Below the pieces are notes generated by a model. That model ran no database searches and was not told the origin of the DNA. It worked only from the letters and a program-made list of their open reading frames with translations. The translations under genes were made by a program, and so were the position numbers. Of a DNA stretch of 11,527 nucleotides, positions 7,192-11,527 are shown one piece after another. The stretch's first letter is position 1; each line of letters starts with the position of its first letter. Source of the DNA: Deltaproteobacteria bacterium (GTDB taxonomy: Bacteria > Myxococcota > B64-G9); NCBI GenBank assembly GCA_030591745.1, contig JAUVAM010000038.1, positions 1 to 11,527 on the forward strand, read 5' to 3'.

Positions 7192-8066
7192 AACCTTCCT
7201 TCCTCTTCTTGCTCTGCCCTCTCTTGCTCGCGGGAGCCAAGCCCATGACAAACGATCCCCACACCGCTCTTCAGTTCGAAAATCCGAAACATGCGGCGTT
7301 TTTCAAACGGGCAGACAAGTGCATTCATGGCATGTTCGAAGACTGGCGCCATCGGCCCTTCAAAAACGGCGGCAGCTTTCACCATGCCAGCTGGTGCAGG
7401 GGCAAGGGCGCTCGGGACGATTGCCAAATCGCCTCCGGCTCAGCCGACCGCCGGGAGCAACACGCGGTCCGTCTTTACACTTTGTTCTATGGCGATAAAT
7501 TCCCCGAGGTCTTCGGCTACGGCCTGCAGATCCTGAAAACACCCAAGACCTCAGGCTGGGGCGTAAACTTCTATATTGCCCAGGGCGGAAAGAGCGTCGT
7601 GGGCGAGGGCTTCCACATCAATTTCTCCCACTTCCCCGACGCCTCTGGCCCCGAGGATACAGTCCTTTTTGCCGGCATCGGCGAAAGCTACCAAATCGCC
7701 AAAACTCAGATTTCCCTGCCGGCCAAACCCTTCGCCGAAACCCGAGCGCAACTTTTGAAAAACGCCGCAAGCCTTCGCGATGGGGCCCTGGCCGACTTAG
7801 AAGAACTAGAGCGCCAGGTCCTCGCCCGCATCACGGAAGATCAAGTCGAGACCTGCGACCTGGGAGAATACCAAAACGACGGCATCCCGCCGCCCTGCCA
7901 TCCACGCAAGCTCAACGCCAAAGAAAAGAAAGAAGAACTCAGAAAAGCCGAAACCCACTTCAAGGAGCAGAAGAAGCTTTGGTTGGAGCAGGGGGAGCTG
8001 CTTTGGCGGGTACTGAAGGATGCTGTGCCGAACGACTGCCTTTGGCCGGATTCTCGAACGCTCTAA
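7188..8066 (+). CDS. Secreted protein of unknown function, six cysteines
   Basis: I do not recognise this 292-residue protein. It starts at an ATG overlapping the SMUG1 stop by four bases (ATGA), with GGAG 8 bases upstream inside the SMUG1 gene. Residues 1-17 are a typical signal peptide (MKPSFLFLLCPLLLAGA), so it is probably periplasmic or exported. The mature part has six cysteines (45, 70, 79, 223, 237, 284), enough for three disulfides. The N-terminal half is rich in aromatic residues and glycine (GWGVNFYI, GEGFHINFSHFP), suggesting a compact beta-rich domain. Residues about 183-215 and 243-280 are charged and probably helical. No catalytic motif stands out. Its last 107 bases overlap the 3' end of the convergent gene on the minus strand. 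Confidence 0.75.
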   Translation: MKPSFLFLLCPLLLAGAKPMTNDPHTALQFENPKHAAFFKRADKCIHGMFEDWRHRPFKNGGSFHHASWCRGKGARDDCQIASGSADRREQHAVRLYTLFYGDKFPEVFGYGLQILKTPKTSGWGVNFYIAQGGKSVVGEGFHINFSHFPDASGPEDTVLFAGIGESYQIAKTQISLPAKPFAETRAQLLKNAASLRDGALADLEELERQVLARITEDQVETCDLGEYQNDGIPPPCHPRKLNAKEKKEELRKAETHFKEQKKLWLEQGELLWRVLKDAVPNDCLWPDSRTL

Positions 8067-8883
8067 TTCTATCGGCCAATTGTCGGGCCAAGGCCTCAAC
8101 GCCATCGATAAGCCTATCCGGATCACAGGCGCAGCGACCAACGACACTCCCCTGCATCACGCCGTGCCTCCTGTCGAAAAACTGCAAGTTCATTAAGCAC
8201 TGGTCAGCGACTCGGCCCACTGTGCTCGATATGGAATAAATGGGGGCCTGCCTCTTGGTCTTCCGCAAGGAGGCAATCTGCTTGAAAAGAGAGTCCATGG
8301 GGGTCACGCGCAGTGCTCGTCGCTCCACCAAAATCGCGGCCAGATACTGCGTAAGGCCAACCACCTCGTCGGCACGAAGGCCGCTCTTACGAGACTCCAT
8401 AAGAAAAACAGCCCCCACCGGCACCGAAGCCGGAAGCGAAGTGCCGGCCGCGAGTTCATGCGCTATCTGATCGATGGCCTCCATGAGAACATCGGGCTTA
8501 CAGCTCGTCCGGCCCGTGACCGCCTGATTCATGGTGACTGCCCTTGCGTCGTACAAACCCGCCACCAACAAGCACCGCTTCCCCACCAGATGAATGCCTG
8601 TGCTCAACACAAAATCGGGTGGCCCGCCCATGAACTTGATGGGCGAGGTCCCGTCCTTCCTCTTCCTGGTGCTCGGCAGAGGCAGAACCTGGTACCGCCC
8701 ACTCTGGGCCATCAGGCCGGCCAGGTAGTCGCTGAGACTGACCACTTCATCGGCCTTCAGGCCGCTGCCACGACTCTCGATCAGCATAACAACCAGCTTG
8801 GGTTTTTCCACGGCCCAAGCATCCGAAACCCAAGATGAACTCAAAACCAAAATTGCCGCAAACAAGCATCCCGCGCATTTCAT
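7960..8883 (-). CDS. Secreted protein with two tandem CsgG/LpoB-like domains
   Basis: I start this 307-residue protein at the ATG at 8883. Residues 1-24 there form a signal peptide with a likely signal peptidase I site (DAWA before VEK), and GGGGTGAG lies just upstream. The same frame stays open further, to 9246, but that would run into the Sir2 gene and bury the signal peptide. The mature protein is a duplication: VVMLIESRGSGLKADEVV (31-48) recurs as AVFLMESRKSGLRADEVV (158-175), offset 127 residues. Each copy continues to a GR(T/C)(S/A)C(K/D)PD segment (124-131 and 249-256) and an amphipathic helix. The order, strand then ADExxxLxxxLxxxLxxxxxxxVxP then a later strand and helix, resembles the CsgG/LpoB/FlgO-like fold of periplasmic accessory proteins. 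This is a fold-level inference. The tail (280-307) is Ala/Pro/Ser-rich, and most of it is encoded in the overlap with the convergent gene. Confidence 0.72.
   Translation of the reverse strand: MKCAGCLFAAILVLSSSWVSDAWAVEKPKLVVMLIESRGSGLKADEVVSLSDYLAGLMAQSGRYQVLPLPSTRKRKDGTSPIKFMGGPPDFVLSTGIHLVGKRCLLVAGLYDARAVTMNQAVTGRTSCKPDVLMEAIDQIAHELAAGTSLPASVPVGAVFLMESRKSGLRADEVVGLTQYLAAILVERRALRVTPMDSLFKQIASLRKTKRQAPIYSISSTVGRVADQCLMNLQFFDRRHGVMQGSVVGRCACDPDRLIDGVEALARQLADRIRAFENPAKGSRSAQHPSVPAKAAPPAPTKASSAP
8074..8799 (-). repeat. Internal domain duplication, two ~115-residue copies
   Basis: Copy 1 is encoded at about 8449-8799 (residues 29-145) and copy 2 at about 8074-8412 (residues 158-270). The match is clearest over the first 18 residues of each copy, and recurs at LVAGLYDAR versus MNLQFFDRR and at the GR-x-x-C-x-PD motif. 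A short linker joins them. The copies have diverged considerably, so this is an old duplication. Confidence 0.7.
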
Positions 8884-8924
8884 GTTCTTCTCACCCCTTT
8901 CGAAACCTGAAAAATCTTGGGCCA

Positions 8925-8953
8925 AGTCTACGCCGGACCCCTCCCCTTGCCAA
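8925..8953 (-). promoter_or_regulatory. Candidate sigma-70 promoter for the CsgG/LpoB-like gene
   Basis: On the minus strand, TTGGCA (8948-8953) and TAGACT (8925-8930) are separated by exactly 17 bases. They match the TTGACA and TATAAT consensus at five and four of six positions. Transcription would begin near 8918, leaving a leader of about 35 bases before the ATG at 8883. The site lies in the 147-base divergent gap upstream of the Sir2 gene. For the plus-strand gene only an isolated TACAAT (8983-8988) was noticed, without a matching -35. Confidence 0.4.
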
Positions 8954-9030
8954 GCCAGAGAGCGCTGCGCTAACCTTGACCTTACAATCCACGACCAGGC
9001 CATGGCTTTGGTCCGAAAAACGAGGCTGCG

Positions 9031-9792
9031 ATGAGCATGGAAACCCAGGCTAAAAAATGTGCTGATCTGATTCGCAAATCCAAGCGTATCGCTTTGTTGA
9101 GCGGTGCGGGTCTGAGCACCGCGGCCGGCATCCAGGATTTCCGTGGCCCCAATGGGCTTTATCGCACCGCGGGCTTCGAGAACGCGGAACAGATCTTCGA
9201 CATCAACACCTTCCACAATGATCCCAGTATTTTTTATCGTTTTCATCGGGCCTTCTTGTCGGCCTTAGACGAGGTGAAGCCCACCTTCGCGCACCAATTC
9301 TTTGCGTCTCTGGAAAAAGAGGGCAGCCTGGCCGGCATCATCACCCAGAACATCGACTCGCTGCACCAACGAGCCGGCTCCGAGAAGGTTCTTGAGATTC
9401 ACGGCGGCATCTGGGACACGACCTGCACCGAATGCGGCAAGGCCGTGGACTTCGAGACCAGCCATCGACTGACCCTGGAAGAAGACGTGCCCAAGTGTGC
9501 CGACTGCAAGGGCGTACTCAAGCCGGAAATCGTCTTCTTCGGAGAAAGCGTCATGCAGCTGGGCGAATGCCAGCAGCTGGCTGAGATTGCCGATTTGTTT
9601 TTCGTGGTGGGTTCATCCCTGGTGGTCACCCCCGCCGCCATCCTGCCCTCCCTATCCTCCGCGCCCATCGTCGTGGTCAATTTGGGCGAGGTCTCCCCCA
9701 TCTACTTGCCGGCGGAACGCATCAGCCTGCACGCTGACTCGGACATCGACACCTTCTTCATGGCGGTCAACGACGAACTAGGCTTACTCTAA
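9031..9792 (+). CDS. sir2: Sir2-family NAD-dependent protein deacetylase (class I-like)
   Basis: This 253-residue enzyme uses NAD to remove acyl groups from lysine side chains, giving nicotinamide and O-acyl-ADP-ribose. All core motifs are present: SGAGLSTAAGIQDFRG (24-39) for NAD binding, TQNIDSLH (105-112), the catalytic His124 in EIHGG, and zinc cysteines 132, 135, 156 and 159. LKPEIVFFGE (163-172), GSSLVVTPAA (194-203) and VVNLGE (215-220) complete the set. LKPEIVFFGE is the wording of class I sirtuins rather than the RPxVVWFGE common in CobB-like enzymes. FYRFHR (68-73) has a Tyr but His where desuccinylase-type (class III) sirtuins have the second key residue, Arg. Deacetylation is therefore the likelier activity (inference). 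The start ATG at 9031 has GAGG 5 bases upstream; a second ATG two codons later is a weaker candidate. It stands alone on its strand, convergent with the next gene after 12 bases. Confidence 0.93.
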   Translation: MSMETQAKKCADLIRKSKRIALLSGAGLSTAAGIQDFRGPNGLYRTAGFENAEQIFDINTFHNDPSIFYRFHRAFLSALDEVKPTFAHQFFASLEKEGSLAGIITQNIDSLHQRAGSEKVLEIHGGIWDTTCTECGKAVDFETSHRLTLEEDVPKCADCKGVLKPEIVFFGESVMQLGECQQLAEIADLFFVVGSSLVVTPAAILPSLSSAPIVVVNLGEVSPIYLPAERISLHADSDIDTFFMAVNDELGLL

Positions 9793-9804
9793 GTCGGCCT
9801 TGGG

Positions 9805-10347
9805 TCAAACGGGGCGAAGCGAGGCATAGGCCTTTGCTGCCAGCTCCAGCAAGTCTTCCTCCTCCGCGATGCGCCGGGCTTCAGCTCGATCCGCTTCGAC
9901 GAGTTCGGCCAGGGCCCGACCCTCCTCAAGCATCAGGCGCTTTTCCCCACTCGCCAAACGACACAGAGGTGCCAGTTCTTTCGGCTGAACCTCCGACATC
10001 AACCAGGCGTCCACATCATCCAGGCCCGCCTCCAGTGCCTCAAGTTGCGCCACCAAATCACCAAGGCTCAAAACACCCCAGTGTATCTTATCCAGGGCCA
10101 ACGCAGCGCCGAGCAGCCACTTCAGGTCCAAGGCCGGTGCCCTCACATCCAGATGCCAAGCCAGACACCAAAGCAGATCGGCGAAACGCTCACTGCGAGC
10201 GGGCAGACCAAAACCGGCCCGCATGGACATCAGGTCATAAGCCAGGGCCTTCTCATCCGCGCCATCGACCTGGGCCATGCCCAGCAGACGACGCAAATGC
10301 TCGATCCAGGGCGAAGCAGCCTGGGGTCTGTCTGGAAGATGCTTCAT
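9805..10347 (-). CDS. Small helical protein of unknown function
   Basis: I do not recognise this 180-residue protein. The ATG at 10347 shares its A with the TGA of the upstream gene (TGATG), with AAGGAG two bases before it, so translation probably continues by reinitiation. A GTG immediately before (10350) is a possible alternative start that would add one residue. The sequence has no signal peptide or membrane segment. It is rich in Leu, Ala, Glu and Asp, with several Trp in the middle, and the C-terminal third (about residues 125-178) looks like long charged helices. The product is probably cytoplasmic and all-alpha. Tight coupling to the SH3-like gene suggests a shared function, but nothing in the sequence says which. 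Confidence 0.65.
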   Translation of the reverse strand: MKHLPDRPQAASPWIEHLRRLLGMAQVDGADEKALAYDLMSMRAGFGLPARSERFADLLWCLAWHLDVRAPALDLKWLLGAALALDKIHWGVLSLGDLVAQLEALEAGLDDVDAWLMSEVQPKELAPLCRLASGEKRLMLEEGRALAELVEADRAEARRIAEEEDLLELAAKAYASLRPV

Positions 10348-11527
10348 CACTCCTTGATGTCGCCCGTGCCCACATCGTCACCCCACTCATTCGAGGATGA
10401 ACTCTTCTCGATCTCGTCGGCCACGCTGTCCGGATTCATGTTTTCGGCGTTCAGCGCGGACCTGATGGCCGAACCCTTAACACCGCGTTTCCGAGCCCGC
10501 TCGCAGGACTTGGCATCAAAATACCAACGCAGGGTGCCCACCTGAAGACAGCGGCTACCGCAAGAGAGAATGGACAAGGCATAAAAGTCGCTGGGTGCCC
10601 CACGTCGACTCAAGGCGCGACTGTTGGTCCCCGGTCCCTGCAGGACCACCATACCCATGGCATACTGATACCGGTATCCGGCCGAAATCTTGGTGCCGTT
10701 GCGCGAGGCGGCCCAGTCCATGCCGCCATCGAAAGACCCCTTGCGATCTTGCTTTATTTGCCAGCGCTGGCAGCGGGTGGTGCCGGACTCATCGGCAAGC
10801 CAAAATAACTTCTTGGCCCGTATCATTTCCCCAAAAGTGCCCGCCCCGTATGCGGCCACATCCACCTGGGCCCACATGCTCAAAAGACCCCAGGAGGAAT
10901 AATACCGGATGCGAATCCAGCCGCCCGGCAAGATGCGCTGATCGGCGAAAAAAGTATTGTCCTGCTTCACCACGCCGATGACGTCCCCTCCTTCACTGTC
11001 GAACAAGCGGGTGCCCTTGTGCAGTCTCACTCGGTTGGGGTTGGTTTCGTCAGGCCCCGTGCCCTTCGCCTTGGCTCTCCTCTTGATGACTTTGCCCTTG
11101 GGCACAAAGGCGGATTTATCCACCCAGCCCCGCATCGAGTAGTTGCGCGTACCGTATTCCACCAACTGCTTTCCGCTTTTTTCCTTTCCAAGTTTGCGCA
11201 CCGGGATGTTACCCACAGCCCCCTTTTCGTCGCCGCGGAAACGGCCAAGCATACCGCCGCCTTCGTTGGGAGAAACCGCGGTGCCCGGCTTGACCCACGC
11301 GTTGCCGCTGAATCGCTGGGCCTGGGCCGGCACATACATGCGGCCCACACGAGCCTTTGGAATCCAACTAAAAAGATCGACGTGATGGTCTTTCAGTCGT
11401 ACCCGTACCAAATCACCCTGTTTGGACACCACCCGCACAGGCGATCCCGGCTGAAGGTAAAGGCCGGGGCCGCTGTATCCGCGAGGCGCGGGCTTGGGCT
11501 CTGGCCAGCCCACCGTGGGTTTGATGA
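10347..11527 (-). CDS. Multi-SH3-like protein, N-terminus beyond right edge
   Basis: The frame is open to the right edge, and the visible N-terminal end shows no signal peptide. The first in-window candidate start (GTG at 11513) is therefore probably internal and the true start lies outside. About 390 residues are visible. Numbering from that GTG, three segments have the beta-rich pattern of bacterial SH3-like domains: about 18-56 (ending LFSWIPKARVG), 76-137 (ending RGWVDKSAF) and 162-218 (GGWIRIRYYSSWGLLSMWAQV). Each begins with a short strand-turn-strand and ends in a W-containing strand, as in SH3_3/SH3b domains, which often bind cell-wall peptides. A basic linker (138-161) separates the second and third. 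The C-terminal part (230-345) holds four Cys (248, 318, 322, 337) and no recognisable domain, and the tail is acidic and Ser-rich. Cell-envelope targeting is plausible but inferred. Confidence 0.65.
   Translation of the reverse strand, partial: IKPTVGWPEPKPAPRGYSGPGLYLQPGSPVRVVSKQGDLVRVRLKDHHVDLFSWIPKARVGRMYVPAQAQRFSGNAWVKPGTAVSPNEGGGMLGRFRGDEKGAVGNIPVRKLGKEKSGKQLVEYGTRNYSMRGWVDKSAFVPKGKVIKRRAKAKGTGPDETNPNRVRLHKGTRLFDSEGGDVIGVVKQDNTFFADQRILPGGWIRIRYYSSWGLLSMWAQVDVAAYGAGTFGEMIRAKKLFWLADESGTTRCQRWQIKQDRKGSFDGGMDWAASRNGTKISAGYRYQYAMGMVVLQGPGTNSRALSRRGAPSDFYALSILSCGSRCLQVGTLRWYFDAKSCERARKRGVKGSAIRSALNAENMNPDSVADEIEKSSSSNEWGDDVGTGDIKE

Noticed and set aside
8884..9246. An N-terminal extension of the CsgG/LpoB-like protein to a start at 9246
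   Set aside because: It would overlap the 5' end of the Sir2 gene on the other strand, and the ATG at 8883 begins a textbook signal peptide with a ribosome binding site.
9098..9792. Sir2 as part of a defence system (Sir2 domains occur in anti-phage systems)
   Set aside because: This is a compact stand-alone class I-like sirtuin with intact zinc and catalytic residues. There is no fused effector domain, and no helicase, Argonaute or other defence neighbour.
9793..9804. Possible terminator between Sir2 and the convergent helical-protein gene
   Set aside because: The gap is 12 bases, and I found no inverted repeat with a T-run in it or just around it.

Overview
The window is a GC-rich bacterial chromosomal segment holding nine complete or near-complete genes plus one gene cut at each edge (ten protein-coding genes in all). 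Every gap between genes is under 150 bases. I see no rRNA, tRNA, CRISPR array, transposase or integrase. Three features suggest a Deltaproteobacteria-type organism (Myxococcota, Bradymonadota or similar): a very large Cys-rich lipoprotein made of EGF-like repeats, PPC domains and a clostripain-type protease; a SMUG1-type uracil-DNA glycosylase; and several low-homology secreted proteins. That placement is inference from gene style, not from a marker gene.

Layout, left to right. (1) The start of a flavodoxin-fold protein, minus strand, runs off the left edge. (2) Divergent from it is a two-gene plus-strand unit: a TraB/GumN-family lipoprotein, then a lipoprotein containing seven regular ~48-residue repeats, best read as a seven-bladed beta-propeller. 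(3) Convergent with the propeller gene, only three bases away, is a 1248-residue minus-strand lipoprotein: nine Cys-rich EGF-like units with embedded DxDxDG loops, two PPC-like domains, more EGF-like segments, and a C-terminal C11 (clostripain) peptidase with its His and Cys in place. (4) Divergent from that is a plus-strand pair overlapping by ATGA: a SMUG1-type uracil-DNA glycosylase and an unrecognised secreted protein. (5) The 3' end of that secreted-protein gene overlaps by 107 bases the 3' end of a minus-strand gene for a secreted protein built from two copies of what looks like a CsgG/LpoB-like domain. (6) A plus-strand class I-type Sir2 deacetylase follows. (7) A minus-strand pair overlapping by one base (TGATG) closes the window: a multi-SH3-like protein whose N-terminus lies beyond the right edge, and a small helical protein of unknown function.

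Five of the ten products carry export signals, three of them with probable lipoproteins, so the region is weighted toward the cell envelope. The DNA-repair glycosylase and the sirtuin look like ordinary housekeeping genes placed among them. Nothing ties the genes into one demonstrable new system. The most distinctive item is the lipid-anchored EGF-array/PPC/C11 protease, together with the propeller lipoprotein that converges on it.
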